46,729 bases of DNA from Pyramidobacter piscolens (GCA_004558205.1 SFDM01000027.1:1-46729); one strand, 5' to 3'; shown: positions 32,747 to 42,522, counted from the stretch's first letter. Numbers and translations: made by a program. Notes: generated by a model not told the origin, from the sequence alone.

Positions 32747-32789
32747 AAAAGGCAGCCTGCATATTCGCAGGCTGCCTTTTTTATCGAAC
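32738..32789. terminator. Bidirectional terminator with 23-bp perfect stem
   Basis: Arms 32738-32760 and 32767-32789 are perfectly complementary with a 6-nt loop. Both strands have a run of six T after the GC-rich part. It contains the stop codon of the PGA-system gene and serves both convergent genes. Confidence 0.9.
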
Positions 32790-32794
32790 GATTC

Positions 32795-34405
32795 TTACTT
32801 GGCTGCGGGGCGGCTGATGGGGCCGTAGCCGACAGTGTCGTTCCACCACTGGGGATAGGCGGATTCCTTGAAGTTGATGTAGCCGAGGGCGTACTTGCCG
32901 AGCAGGAAGTCGCCGAGGGCAAGCCAGCGCTGGTTGAAGTCCACGGCGTTGGAATAGGCGAAATCGGTGATCAGGGCGATAGCGTCGTCGCGCTGGCCAG
33001 CCTTGATCATCTCGGCCGCCTTGTCCTGGACCATGGGCGTCAGCGTGTACAGGGGCTTCAGCTTCTGATCGCGGGCGGCGTGAATGTCGGTTCTGGCGTT
33101 CTGGTAGTGCAGGGCGGCAAGCTCCTGAACGCGGGTGTTCACCCACCAGCCGGACTTGGGATCGTAGGGGTGGAAGCGGTCGCCCGTCTTGTAGAGGTCG
33201 GGCAGCTTGGTCATGATGGGCCACAGAGGCGTGATGTAGGTCGTGTCGGCGGCGCCGTAGCCGAACCAGCTGATGCCGCGGATTTCGGCGGGCAGGTCGC
33301 CGCGGACCTGGGCGATGTGGACGTAGCAGGTGCGCATCATGTTGATGGAGCGCTCCCAGGTGGAACCGGGCTTCTCTTTGCTGCGGTTGGCGAAGCGGAT
33401 GGGGTTGCCCCAGGGGCCGGCCTGAATGCCCTTGCTGAGGTCGTAGGGCGTGCCGCCGTACCAGTCGCCCTTGATCTGGAATACGTCGTCCACGCAGAGC
33501 TTCTTCTCAGGCTTGACGGACATGGGAAGAACGGTGGCGTTGGCGTCGAAGCCCTGGGCGGGAGCGACGAGGCTGAGCACGCGCCACTCGCGGCGCATGG
33601 CGTAGAGCTCCGTGCTGGGGCAGTACACGTCGGCGGGGCTGAAGTCCTTGCGGTTCACGGCCTTAGCGTCGATGAAACCATTTTTGACGGCGTAATCCAC
33701 GATGTCGGGGCAGGCCATGACGTTTTCCTTGTCGTCAAGGTCCAGGTGGCGCAGGCGGGCGCGGTTGGCGGCCACGAAGACGTGGTCGTCGGGCATGCGC
33801 CAGGCGGCCCAGATGTTGTTGCCGTAGACCTCGAAGATCCAGACCTCGTTGCCGTCGGTGATGGGCATGGTCTCGCTGGCGTCGTAGAAGCCATATTTCT
33901 CGACCATGTCGCCCATGACAGCCACGGCCTCGCGGGCGGTGGCGGCGCGCTCAAGAGCGATGTCCTGAAGGCTCCAGGCGTCGAGAGAACCCACGGCGTC
34001 GGTCTCCATGATCTTCTTGACCTTCAGCGCCCGTTCGTCCGTATCGTCCACGCCATTGGTGGCCTCGCTCATGGCCACGCCCTTTTCGTTCATGAAGGAA
34101 TAGCGGGAGAAGAAATAGCGGTACGTGTGCTTGACCTGGGGGATCTCGTCCAGCTGCTGAGCGTCGCCCTCATAACCGTGGGCGTCCTTGATGATGGGGC
34201 GCATGGAGCCTTCGGGCCAGTCCGCTTCCGGGATGATGAAAAGACGGGAGTTGGCGGTGCGGGAGTCGTCATTGTGGGTGATCATGGCGCTTCCGTCGGT
34301 ACTGGCGTTCTTGCCCACGGCGATAACCGTGCAGGCCATCGCCGCGCCGGCGGTGAGAGCCAGGGCCGCGACCGTACCTGTAAACAACTTGAATCGTAAC
34401 GACAT
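32795..34405 (-). CDS. C69-family dipeptidase, secreted
   Basis: This 536-residue Ntn-hydrolase of peptidase family C69 (PepD type) has an N-terminal signal (LFTGTVAALALTAGAAMA) that is followed directly by Cys25 in CTVIAVGKNAS. Cys25 would become the N-terminal nucleophile of the mature enzyme. THNDDSRTANSR, NEKGVAMSEAT and EVWIFEVYG follow the family. It probably cleaves dipeptides in the periplasm. I placed the start at ATG 34405 because GGAGGGA lies just upstream; the frame is open 25 codons further with no ribosome site. It is the last gene of a five-gene minus-strand group with deacylase and permease genes. Confidence 0.9.
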   Translation of the reverse strand: MSLRFKLFTGTVAALALTAGAAMACTVIAVGKNASTDGSAMITHNDDSRTANSRLFIIPEADWPEGSMRPIIKDAHGYEGDAQQLDEIPQVKHTYRYFFSRYSFMNEKGVAMSEATNGVDDTDERALKVKKIMETDAVGSLDAWSLQDIALERAATAREAVAVMGDMVEKYGFYDASETMPITDGNEVWIFEVYGNNIWAAWRMPDDHVFVAANRARLRHLDLDDKENVMACPDIVDYAVKNGFIDAKAVNRKDFSPADVYCPSTELYAMRREWRVLSLVAPAQGFDANATVLPMSVKPEKKLCVDDVFQIKGDWYGGTPYDLSKGIQAGPWGNPIRFANRSKEKPGSTWERSINMMRTCYVHIAQVRGDLPAEIRGISWFGYGAADTTYITPLWPIMTKLPDLYKTGDRFHPYDPKSGWWVNTRVQELAALHYQNARTDIHAARDQKLKPLYTLTPMVQDKAAEMIKAGQRDDAIALITDFAYSNAVDFNQRWLALGDFLLGKYALGYINFKESAYPQWWNDTVGYGPISRPAAK

Positions 34406-34519
34406 AAAAATTCCCTCCTGTGGTAATAGATAAATGGATCTATGACGGCACCTTCTCGGTGCCCTGAAAAGGGACGGCACCCCTCCGCGCCGCCCCCCTG
34501 CAGCCGAACGCGGCGAAGC

Positions 34520-35704
34520 CTAGTCCAGGAAAACCCTCTTGGGGTCGGCCTTGGCGGGGTCATGGATAAAAGCGCCCAGCCCCTTTTCCTTCAGATCGTT
34601 AAAGCCCGGGAACTCCACGAGAAGTTCCTTTTCAGGCTGGTCGGCCTGGAAATCGTTCATCTGCCGGATCATCGCAATGGTGCCCGACAGATGGCGTCCC
34701 ACGCGGTTCCACATGGGCCAGCCTTCCTTGATGTCGTAATCGCAGAACAGAAGGCCGTGATCCGCGGCGGTCTGGAGGAACTCGTCCTTGCCGTCCATCA
34801 TCAGCTCTTCCGTGATCTTGCCGGCGACCCGGTCGATGAAGGGCTCAGGCGTTTCCATCAGAATGACCAGCGAGTCGCAGTAGTCTCCCGCGTCGCGGTG
34901 GCTCAGCCCGCGGAGGCTCTTGGGCGACGCTTCACATTTCATGGCGAACTCCGAGGCCGAGAGCTCCATAGAAGCCATCATGGCCATGTCCAGAGCGCGG
35001 TCGTGGGCCACGTAGGTCGCGACCACGGGATACATCAAGGAAGCTTCGTGAGAGTCCACGAACAGCGTGACCTTTTCCTTGCGGTTCACTTCCATGATCG
35101 CGTAGGTCAGCTGTTCCGTCAGGTTGCCGTCGGGACGTCCGGGATAGGTGCGGTTCAAGTTGCGCGAGTCCGTGTAGTCCAGGTTCTGCCCCGAAGGATA
35201 ATGCACGTAGGTGAAGGGATCAGGCCACTGGTCCACCGGCGAGGTGTTGCGGTCGCCGATGCGGTACTGGCGTGGCCCGTGGTCGGTCGGCACGTGGAGG
35301 AACTTGGGATAGGCGTTCCCCAGCATGCCCACTGTAGACGCGCTGTAGTTGGCGTGCGGCGCGATGAAGACCTTGCCCTTTTTAACCGAGATGTTTTCCA
35401 TCATCACGTAAGCCGAAAGGGACGTGGCGGGCTCGTAGGGGTGCGTTCCGCCGAGGTAGAACATGGAACCGCCGGGAACGCCCGAGTCGAAGACGTAGAC
35501 CGGCGTGTCCACGCCCGTCCCCTTGATCGGCGGGAACCAGTCCGACAGCATTTTCTTTTCCGTGAAAGACTCCGAGACGACCACCTGTTCCTTAAAATTG
35601 CGGAGCTCCAGGAACTCCCTGCCGCCCATCCACGCCAGGCCGCAGGCCAGAGCCAGAAAGACGATCTTGCGCGCTGTGGCGCCCTTTTCGTAATTGAAAG
35701 CCAT
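34520..35704 (-). CDS. Membrane-anchored succinylglutamate desuccinylase/aspartoacylase-type zinc hydrolase
   Basis: This 394-residue protein has an uncleaved N-terminal anchor (IVFLALACGLAWMGG) and an AstE/AspA-type (M14-like) domain. Zinc ligands are expected at His88 and Glu91 (GGTHPYEP) and His219 (FVDSHEAS), and SRNLNRTYPG (181-190) is the typical substrate motif. Family members remove acyl groups from N-acyl amino acids or act as carboxypeptidases; the exocytoplasmic placement here is unusual for deacylases. It follows the small membrane protein by 12 bp and probably supplies or trims the molecule moved by the permease. GGAGGAAC precedes the ATG. Confidence 0.85.
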   Translation of the reverse strand: MAFNYEKGATARKIVFLALACGLAWMGGREFLELRNFKEQVVVSESFTEKKMLSDWFPPIKGTGVDTPVYVFDSGVPGGSMFYLGGTHPYEPATSLSAYVMMENISVKKGKVFIAPHANYSASTVGMLGNAYPKFLHVPTDHGPRQYRIGDRNTSPVDQWPDPFTYVHYPSGQNLDYTDSRNLNRTYPGRPDGNLTEQLTYAIMEVNRKEKVTLFVDSHEASLMYPVVATYVAHDRALDMAMMASMELSASEFAMKCEASPKSLRGLSHRDAGDYCDSLVILMETPEPFIDRVAGKITEELMMDGKDEFLQTAADHGLLFCDYDIKEGWPMWNRVGRHLSGTIAMIRQMNDFQADQPEKELLVEFPGFNDLKEKGLGAFIHDPAKADPKRVFLD

Positions 35705-35716
35705 AATCCGTTCCTC

Positions 35717-35902
35717 CTACTTGATGCGCAGGGCGCGGAGGATAAAGGGGATCAGAGTGTAGGCGTAGACGATATCGTAAACGATAGTCTTGCGCGTCAC
35801 CCGGAAGAAGAGCCCCCTCAGGAGCACGAGGCCGCAGAGCCCGGCCATGCCGAAATAGATATAGTGGATGATTTCATTGGCGCTGCGCAGAAATTCTTCC
35901 AT
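35717..35902 (-). CDS. Small membrane protein (61 residues)
   Basis: This protein has two hydrophobic segments (IIHYIYFGMAGLCGLVLLRGLFF and a weaker VYDIVYAYTLIPFILRAL) separated by a basic stretch RVTRK. I chose ATG 35902, 8 nt after AAGGAGGA, over the ATG at 35911 that abuts it. It lies between the large permease and deacylase genes, overlapping the permease stop with its ribosome site. It could be a reduced small subunit of the permease, as in TRAP DctQ proteins, but it is far shorter and no similarity is visible. Confidence 0.7.
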   Translation of the reverse strand: MEEFLRSANEIIHYIYFGMAGLCGLVLLRGLFFRVTRKTIVYDIVYAYTLIPFILRALRIK

Positions 35903-35916
35903 GGTAATCATCCTCC

Positions 35917-37212
35917 TTAATAGACGATAAGCCAGCGGAAATCGTTGGCGTAGACGAGCATGCCGACGGCCACCGCCGCCATGAAAAGCGCGGGCACGGC
36001 GATAGCGCCCAGGAAGGACATGTAGCTGCCCTTGTACCCCGACACGTCGACGGCGACGCGACCCGAGATGCGTGAAGGCGGCAGGCAGTCGCCCAGCGGG
36101 AACAGCAGGCTCAGCGCCGTGGCGACGATGGTGACGTTCACGCCCACGGAGTTGAACAGGAAGATCAGCGGCGTTCCGAGGATGATGCCGCTGCTGTAGC
36201 TCAGGGCCCCCTGGGCAAAGGGAAGGACCACGGGCGCGAAAACGTAGATCAGCGCCACGGGAAGGGTCACGAAAGTGATCGCGATCAGGCCGCGGACGCC
36301 CGTAGCCGTCATGATGTTCACGAGCACGCCCACGCTGATGACCGTGGCCAGCAGCGGGAACACCTGCTCCGACGTGGCGGTGAGCACTTCATACCAGCGG
36401 CGCAGGCCCTTGCGCTGAGGCGAAACGAGCATCGCCGCGGCGGTGCTGATCAGGAAGATCAGCGGTATGCCCAGAGTGGGGATCTTAAACGCCGCGTACT
36501 TGGAGAGCAGCAGAAGGACCACGAACACCGCCAGAGGAAGGGAAAGGCGGAACCAGTTCATTCCCTCGGGCACCCGGGGAAGCTCCGCCAGGATCTGTTC
36601 CTTGCTTTCGGGCGTGCCGCCGCGCAGCAGGTAGAATACGGTGAAAATCGTGATCAGGACGATGGGGGCCAAAAGAGGCAGCTCAAAGCCCACATAGGGC
36701 ATGTTGGCCTGGGCGCACATCAGCATGACCCAGAGGTTGATGGGCGGGGCCACGGCCGCGAGCATGGAAGTCACGTAGATAAAGGCCACGATCCGCCTGT
36801 CCGAGATGCCCATAAAGCGCAGGACCGTGGCGACCATGCCGCCGACCACGAACATGGAAACGCTGCCCGCGCCTGTCAAGGCGCCCGGGATCAGCATGAT
36901 GACCGCCAGAAGGAAGAACAGCACCCACTTCACGCCGTAAAAGCGCTCGACCATCTTGCGCACCAGCGTGTCCATGGCGCCCGTTTCAGAGTAGAAATTG
37001 ATGAAGATCGACGCCGTGAGGAACGTGAAAGCCACGTCGAAATAGGTGAACGTGCCCTCCACGAAGAGCCGGACTGGAAAACCCAGCCCGCCCGCCAGAG
37101 CGCCGGCGATGGCCGTGACCACCATGGACAGCTCGGGCGATTTCAGTTTCCAGCTCGCGAGGGCGAAGGTGATCACCATCACGGCCAGAACCATAGTTGT
37201 TTCGGAGTACAT
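35917..37212 (-). CDS. TRAP-type large permease (DctM-like) membrane protein
   Basis: This 431-residue protein has about 11-12 transmembrane helices in the pattern of ion-transporter superfamily large permeases. Features include LTGAGSVSMFVVGGMV, MLAAVAPPINLWVMLMCAQANMPYVG, GALSYSSGIILGTPLIF and SLLFPLGDCLPPSRISGRVAVD. The AAVAPPINLW stretch corresponds to the PPS/PPI motifs of DctM proteins. GGGAGG is 7 nt before ATG 37212; an upstream GTG-type start adds six residues. Unlike the other two TRAP permeases in the window it is not fused. The neighbouring small membrane protein and secreted DUF6305 protein may replace the usual small subunit and receptor. Confidence 0.82.
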   Translation of the reverse strand: MYSETTMVLAVMVITFALASWKLKSPELSMVVTAIAGALAGGLGFPVRLFVEGTFTYFDVAFTFLTASIFINFYSETGAMDTLVRKMVERFYGVKWVLFFLLAVIMLIPGALTGAGSVSMFVVGGMVATVLRFMGISDRRIVAFIYVTSMLAAVAPPINLWVMLMCAQANMPYVGFELPLLAPIVLITIFTVFYLLRGGTPESKEQILAELPRVPEGMNWFRLSLPLAVFVVLLLLSKYAAFKIPTLGIPLIFLISTAAAMLVSPQRKGLRRWYEVLTATSEQVFPLLATVISVGVLVNIMTATGVRGLIAITFVTLPVALIYVFAPVVLPFAQGALSYSSGIILGTPLIFLFNSVGVNVTIVATALSLLFPLGDCLPPSRISGRVAVDVSGYKGSYMSFLGAIAVPALFMAAVAVGMLVYANDFRWLIVY

Positions 37213-37317
37213 AGAAGAACCTCCCGTCACTTAAAAAGAGCCCCAGGCCTTCCCGCGGAGGCGGAATCACAGAGCTTCCGCCCCCGCGGGAGGCGCAGAT
37301 GGAGTCCCGAGAAAAGC

Positions 37318-37911
37318 CTACTTGGCGTACATGCTCCTGGCGAAGGCGCCGAGGTCCATGGCGCTGTCAAGATAGGTGATGGGAACGTTCTTCTCACCGG
37401 CAAACTTGGTGAACTTGCCGTCGGCGTCGCCTTCCTTGTTGACGACGATATGATCCGCGAAGGGAAGGATGGCGTCGATGGAACGCTCGTCGGCGCTGCC
37501 AGGCTTGCCGCGGCGGGCCTTGCCCTCGATGTGGGCGGCGATCACCTGGATGCCCATTTCTTTGGCCTTAGCCATCATGGCGTTCAGGCGTTCCACTTCC
37601 TGGTCGATGGTGATGCCCGACGCGCCCAGCCCCTTGGCGGAGGAACCGATCACGACCAGCATGGTCTTGTAACCGCCCTTGGCCAGATCTTCAGGCTTGG
37701 GTTCCGCGTTGTAGGTCATATCTCCCACGGCCTTCGTGCGGGACACCAGAAGGCGGCCCATCTTTCCTCCCGGTCCCTGGCCGGCGTTGGTGATGAGCAG
37801 CGGCTCCTGCCCCTTGGGAGCCTCGGCGCCCGTGACAGCCGCGAAGGAACTGGCCGGCAGGATCAGGCACAGCAGCGTGATGGCGAGAAGAGACAACAAA
37901 ATCTTTTTCAC
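37318..37911 (-). CDS. DUF6305-family secreted protein
   Basis: This 197-residue exported protein has a signal peptide (KKILLSLLAITLLCLILPASSFA) and a small alpha/beta domain: EPLLITNAGQGPGGKMGRLL, GYKTMLVVIGSSAKGLGASG, QVIAAHIEGKARRG and DHIVVNKEGDADG. It matches my memory of the DUF6305 family; the function is unknown. It is the first gene of the minus-strand operon that continues with permease, small membrane protein, deacylase and dipeptidase. It could therefore be the periplasmic binding component. The start is GTG 37911 with AAGGAGG 8 nt upstream. Confidence 0.8.
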   Translation of the reverse strand: MKKILLSLLAITLLCLILPASSFAAVTGAEAPKGQEPLLITNAGQGPGGKMGRLLVSRTKAVGDMTYNAEPKPEDLAKGGYKTMLVVIGSSAKGLGASGITIDQEVERLNAMMAKAKEMGIQVIAAHIEGKARRGKPGSADERSIDAILPFADHIVVNKEGDADGKFTKFAGEKNVPITYLDSAMDLGAFARSMYAK

Positions 37912-38016
37912 GAAAAAACCTCCTTAAAATGTTTGCCCTCTTGTGTCGTTTTAAATCTTTTAAAATATAAATCATTGAGGGCGTTGCAGTTGAAGCTTTT
38001 CTTTCACTTCCATGTC

Positions 38017-38045
38017 ATTGTAATCCTTCCTTCAATTTGAGTCAA
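38017..38045 (-). promoter_or_regulatory. Promoter of the DUF6305-permease-deacylase-dipeptidase operon
   Basis: On the minus strand TTGACT (38045-38040), a 17-bp spacer and TACAAT (38022-38017) form a near-consensus promoter about 100 bp before the GTG start. Confidence 0.7.
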
Positions 38046-38510
38046 TCATTGCTTCGCAAAGTATACTTAATGCAAAAATGGCCAAGAATGTGAGATTAGG
38101 CGTGAAAGAGTTTATTAAATTTAATTAGCAATGAGTGCGCGTTAAATATTTTATAATTATTGCTATGAAATACTGTAATAAAAAAGATTGGCTTTCAACG
38201 GCGCTCCCAGAAACCCCTCAAGAAAATTTTTTGTTTATTTTCATTTGTCATGGCAGATTGAAAATATTACAGTGTGGTCAAAAATCGCAGCGGCGCAAAA
38301 AACAGCGTTGTTCCGAATCGTGGGCCAATGACTTCGGCGTGGGGACGGCGGGGAAAGGGGAGGGCGATTCGCCGGGGGATGCACGCGAGCGGCCGGGAAG
38401 CCACCGGGCCTCATTGTCAGGCGCTCCGCGAAGAAACATCATGAAGAAACACAAAGAGAAATGTTTTTCTTCACCGTAAAAAAGCTTCTTTAAAAAATGG
38501 AACCCGGCTA
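38046..38510. other. Intergenic region without recognised gene
   Basis: The left part is AT-rich and probably holds the -35 upstream area of the minus-strand operon; the right part has a short GC-rich island (38330-38430). A 114-codon plus-strand frame at 38135-38479 has low-complexity composition and no ribosome site, so it is not called. Confidence 0.5.
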
Positions 38511-38539
38511 TTGAAAATAAATTTAAGATAGGGTATTCT
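38511..38539 (+). promoter_or_regulatory. Promoter of the methionine gamma-lyase gene
   Basis: TTGAAA (38511-38516), 17 bp, TATTCT (38534-38539). A small inverted repeat GTGAG-CTGA-CTCAC (38546-38559) begins at the expected start of transcription and may be an operator. Confidence 0.6.
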
Positions 38540-38581
38540 TTACATGTGAGCTGACTCACAAAATCCAAAGGAGGAATCTCT

Positions 38582-39760
38582 ATGTCCCATTTTGATACGA
38601 TGTGCGTTCATTGTGGAACCCATCCTGATCACGAAAACGGCGCTCTGGGAACCCCGATTTACCAGACCTCGACCTTCGTCTTCAAAGACGCTGATCAGGG
38701 GGCGCGCCGTTTCAGAGGCGAAGAGGACGGCTACATCTACACGCGCCTCGGCAACCCGAACCATACCGCGGTAGAGGTTAAGCTGGCGGCCCTGGAAGGC
38801 GGAGAAGCCGCGGCCGTGGCGTCGTCGGGCATGGGAGGGATCGCGGCGGTCCTGTGGACCGCCTTAAAGAGCGGCGACCACGTGCTGGCCGCGAAATCGC
38901 TGTACGGCTGCACCTTCTCCCTGCTCAGCCACCACTTCCCGAACTATGGCATTACCTCCGACTTCATCGACTTTAAAGACCCCGCGGCGGTGAAAGCCGC
39001 GATGAAGCCCAACACCAAGCTCGTCTACTGCGAGACGCCGGCGAACCCCACCATGGAGATCGTGGACATCCCGGCCGTGGCGAAGATCGCCCACGACAAC
39101 GGCGCCCTGCTCGTGGTGGACAACACCTACTGCACGCCCCTGATTCAGCGGCCCCTCGAACTGGGGGCCGACGTAGTGGTCCATTCGGCGACCAAGTACC
39201 TGAACGGCCACGGCGACATCATCGCCGGCGCCGTGGTGGGAACCAAGGAGTTCATCGGCCGCGTCAAGATGGAAGGCCTGAAGGACATGACGGGCGCCAC
39301 GATGGATCCCTTCTCCGCCTGGCTGCTCCTGCGCGGCATGAAGACCCTTCACGTCAGGATGCCGCGCCACTGCGAGAACGCCGTGAAGGTGGCCGAGTTC
39401 CTTGAAAGCCGCCCCGAGGTGGCCCGCGTGTACTATCCCGGCCTGAAGAGCTTCCCCCAGAGGGACCTGGCCGCGAAGCAGATGAAGTACTTCGGCGCCA
39501 TGATTGCCATGGAGCTCAAGGACGGCTTCGAAGCCGGCAAGAAGTTCATCAACAGCACCAAGCTCTGGTCGCTGGCCGTCAGCCTGGGCGACTGCGAATC
39601 GCTGATCCAGCATCCCGCTTCCATGACCCACTCCACGCTGAACGACGAAGAGCTGGCCGCCGCCGGAATCTCCAAAGGGCTGATCCGCCTATCCGTCGGC
39701 CTGGAAGACGCCGACGAGCTGATCGCCGACCTCAAGCAGGCCTTCGAGGCCATCAAGTAA
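38582..39760 (+). CDS. megL: Methionine gamma-lyase (Cys/Met metabolism PLP enzyme)
   Basis: This 392-residue cytoplasmic PLP enzyme would split methionine into methanethiol, ammonia and 2-oxobutyrate. IYQTSTFVFKDADQGARRF, YTRLGNPNHTAVE, SSGMGGIAAVLWT, VVDNTYCTPLIQRPLELGADVVVHSATKYLNGHGD (interrupted reading) and the PLP lysine Lys205 place it in the family. Cys110 in LYGCTFSLL corresponds to the cysteine that marks methionine gamma-lyases against cystathionine enzymes, so I favour MGL. AAAGGAGGAAT precedes the ATG. It is a single gene with its own promoter and shares a long palindromic terminator with the autotransporter gene. Confidence 0.9.
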   Translation: MSHFDTMCVHCGTHPDHENGALGTPIYQTSTFVFKDADQGARRFRGEEDGYIYTRLGNPNHTAVEVKLAALEGGEAAAVASSGMGGIAAVLWTALKSGDHVLAAKSLYGCTFSLLSHHFPNYGITSDFIDFKDPAAVKAAMKPNTKLVYCETPANPTMEIVDIPAVAKIAHDNGALLVVDNTYCTPLIQRPLELGADVVVHSATKYLNGHGDIIAGAVVGTKEFIGRVKMEGLKDMTGATMDPFSAWLLLRGMKTLHVRMPRHCENAVKVAEFLESRPEVARVYYPGLKSFPQRDLAAKQMKYFGAMIAMELKDGFEAGKKFINSTKLWSLAVSLGDCESLIQHPASMTHSTLNDEELAAAGISKGLIRLSVGLEDADELIADLKQAFEAIK

Positions 39761-39815
39761 CAACAAGGCTCCCCGCTTCAAACGCGAAGCGGGGAGCCTT
39801 GTTGTTACTTGATGG
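39750..39815. terminator. Bidirectional terminator with 30-bp perfect stem
   Basis: Arms 39750-39779 and 39786-39815 pair without mismatch around a 6-nt loop. The left arm contains the last three codons and the stop of megL (ATCAAGTAA), which reappear inverted before the autotransporter stop. The GC core is flanked by AACAACAAGG, so T-runs are weak. Confidence 0.8.
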
Positions 39816-39816
39816 T

Positions 39817-42522
39817 CTAGAAATCCCACCGCGCCGTGGCGCTCAGGCCCAGGTCGCGCTGGTTGCTGCTGAACTGGCCCCTGAAGTTCACGCCCAGGGT
39901 CAGGTTGTTTCTCTTGGCTTCCAGTCCCAGCGACGCTCTGAAGCTGTTCTCGTCGGTCAGGGCGGTCAGGTACTCCTTGCCGCCCGCTCCCACGCCCTGG
40001 CGCAGCTTGACGTCGGTGTCGCCGGCCGCGCGCACGTAGGCCACTTCGGCGTTCGGGCTCAGAGTCCAGCCGCTCTGCGTCTGGTGGCGCGTCCAGTCGA
40101 ACCTCACGCCCAGCGGGATGGTCCACTGGCTCGCGCTGTCGCTGTCCATGCTCAGGCTTTCGCTTCCGTGGGTGGCAATGTAGCTGTCCTGGCTGTAGTG
40201 GCTCCATCTCAGGCCCAGGAAGGGGCGGATGGCCACGGCGCTGTTCTGCTTCAGGTTCCAATAGGCCGTGGCGCCGATGGTGGTGACGCTGCTCTTCACG
40301 CCGCGGGCCCGGTAGGCCTCGCCGCTCACGGTGCTGTCGTGGTCGTGTTCGAACCAGTTGTAGCCCAGGTCGCCCGCCAGGGTCACGGCGCCCAGGTTCT
40401 TGGCCCCGTAGACCGACAGGCCGATGAACTTGCCGTCGGCGTTGTAGCCGTCCCAGCTGCCGCGTCCGTCGGCTTCACTCTTGCCCAGGTTCAGGGCCAG
40501 GCCGATCACGCCGCCGCTTTCAAGTTGGTGATCGGAGCCGATGGTGACGCCGTAGGTCTTGGTCTTGGTGTCCTGAGTCGCTCCGCCGACCTTCAGGCCG
40601 TCCACGGTGCTGTGATGGTACCACGCGTCGGCCCAGACGCCGCTCGTCTTGCCGGGCGCCAGGGGCATGAAGCCCTGGGCCAGGGCCAGCGGGTCGCCGG
40701 GCCTGCCCGCCATGCCCAGCGCGTGGCTCTGAAGGGTGTCGCCGAAGCGGCGGCTTTCGTTCAGCGCCGCGCTCCCCGTGCTCAAGAACTTGAACTTCTC
40801 CTCCACGGGCGTGGGGGTGCCGCTCACGGTCAGGTTCAGCGTGCCGCTGTCCCAGGCCAGAGTGTAGGCTGCGCCGCTGCCGGCGTCGCCGTCCACCTTA
40901 GTCCAGACATCCTCGCTGTCAAAGTCTTTGGCGACCTTGTAGGTCGTGCCGATGCTGGCGTTTTTCAGGTAGAGCGAGGCGGCGCTGTCGATAATCAGCA
41001 TGGCGTCGGCGGTGCTGCCCTGCAGCGGAACGCTGGTCTGCGCCTGAATGCCGTCGATGACCAGTGTGCTTCCCGTTCTGGCCCAGAAGAATCCCGTGGT
41101 CAGGGTGCCATCCAGGGTCAGTGTACCGCCCTTCAAGGTGGTCGTGGTGGCCGTCACGGCTTTCATGAACTCGGCGGCGCCGCCGGTCAGGTTCAGCTTG
41201 TCGGCCGTCACTTCCATGCCGAAGGTGGAGGTTCCGCCGGTCACGTCTAACGTTCCCGTGACCACGCTGCCCGTACCCGTGAAGTTGTAGCTGCCTTCCA
41301 GGGTCACGGCGGCGGGGTTCACGCTGCCCACGACGTTCACGTCCTCGTCCTGGGAAGCGAGGGTGGCCCCGAAGGTCACGGTGTCGCCGGCGTAAAAGTC
41401 CTCGCTGGTTCCTCCGCTCATGTTCTGCCAGAGGCCTTCCGCCTTGCCCGTGCCGGTCTCCCAGACGTCACCCGACGCGCCTGTCCAGAGCAGACTCAGC
41501 ACGCTGGGGTTCAAGGTCAGCTTGGTGTAGTCAGTCCTGCCCAGTTTGCTGCTGGTGACGGTGGTGCCCGTGCGGTAGTTGGAGAGGTTCAGCCCGTAGT
41601 TCGAGCTTGTGTCGCCGCTGACGCTGCCATTGTAGGCCAGGAAGTCGGCGCTGCCGGCGCTCAGTCCGTTCAGGATCAGCGTAGCGCCTCCGAAGTCGAT
41701 GGACGCGGCTGTGACGGAGAAGAGCTCGTCGGTGGTCGCGGCGTTCGCCGCCGCGTTCAGGGACAGCGTGGTTCCAGCAGCCATGGAGAAGCTGCCCTGC
41801 GGAGCGGCAAAGTTCACGCCCGCGGCGGCGCTCAGGCTGCCCTTATCGATTGAGATATTGCCCTTCGCGGCGTAGACGTCGTCGCCCGCCGAAGAGAACG
41901 TGACCGCGTTGGTCGAGGCGAGGCTGACGCTGCCCGTGGAGGAGTAGATCGCGCCGCCAAGGGCTTTGCCGGCGGGGCTGTAGACGCTGTTGCCGCTGAA
42001 GAGAATCGAGTCGGCGCTCAGCGCGACGTCGCCGCTGACCCAGATCGCGCCGCCGGCAGTTTCAGAGTCTCCCTCGGCGGTGTTGCCTGTGAAGCTCAGA
42101 TTCCCCGTGCCCGCCATAGATAGGGAACCTCTGGACAGAGCGATGGCTCCGCCGGAGTCCTCGGCTCTGTTGTTTTTGAAGGTCACGTCGCCTGAGACGC
42201 CGACGCTCAGCTTTTCGAGGCCGTTCCAGACCAGAGCGCCGCCTGAAGCGGCGTTGCTGAGGGAATCGGCGACGGTGATGTTCTCGAGGCTGAGGCTCGT
42301 GACGTTGTTTTTCAGGGTGATCAACGAAACGTTTTTGTCGGCGTTGGCGCCGGAGATCGCGCCGATGGAGCCCTTAAGGCCTCTGAAGAGGTAATTATCA
42401 GCGCCGATGGTCACGCTGGAGGGGTTCACGTCGCCGCTGGCGCTGCTCACGTTGACCGTTCTGTCGCCGGCGGTGTCTTCGAAGTACACGGTTCCGCCGA
42501 TCTTGAAGGCTTTGCCGTTCTC
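39817..42522 (-). pseudogene. Autotransporter, C-terminal half with beta-barrel (after in-frame stop)
   Basis: About 900 codons continue in the same frame as the N-terminal half at 42523-43947, directly after its TAG. It contains more passenger repeats (GGALVWNGLEKLSVGVSG, GGAIWVSGDVALSADSILF, GGAIYSSTGSVSLAS, GSFSMAAGTTLSLN) and then a classical autotransporter barrel. The barrel begins near ESRRFGDTLQSHALGMAGRP, has VWADAWYHHSTVDG, and ends LSATARWDF with the C-terminal Phe recognised by the outer-membrane assembly machinery. A separate start inside this half would lack a signal peptide, so it cannot be exported alone. Unless the amber codon is read through, the product is lost. The rest of the frame is clean, so the mutation looks recent. 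Confidence 0.85.

Noticed and set aside
33080..35920. Long plus-strand frames (439 and 492 codons) over the dipeptidase and deacylase genes
   Set aside because: They mirror conserved genes on the other strand, with His/Val/Gly/Arg-rich shadow composition and no start signals.
39799..41250. 483-codon plus-strand frame opposite the autotransporter barrel
   Set aside because: Antisense shadow of a recognisable outer-membrane barrel.
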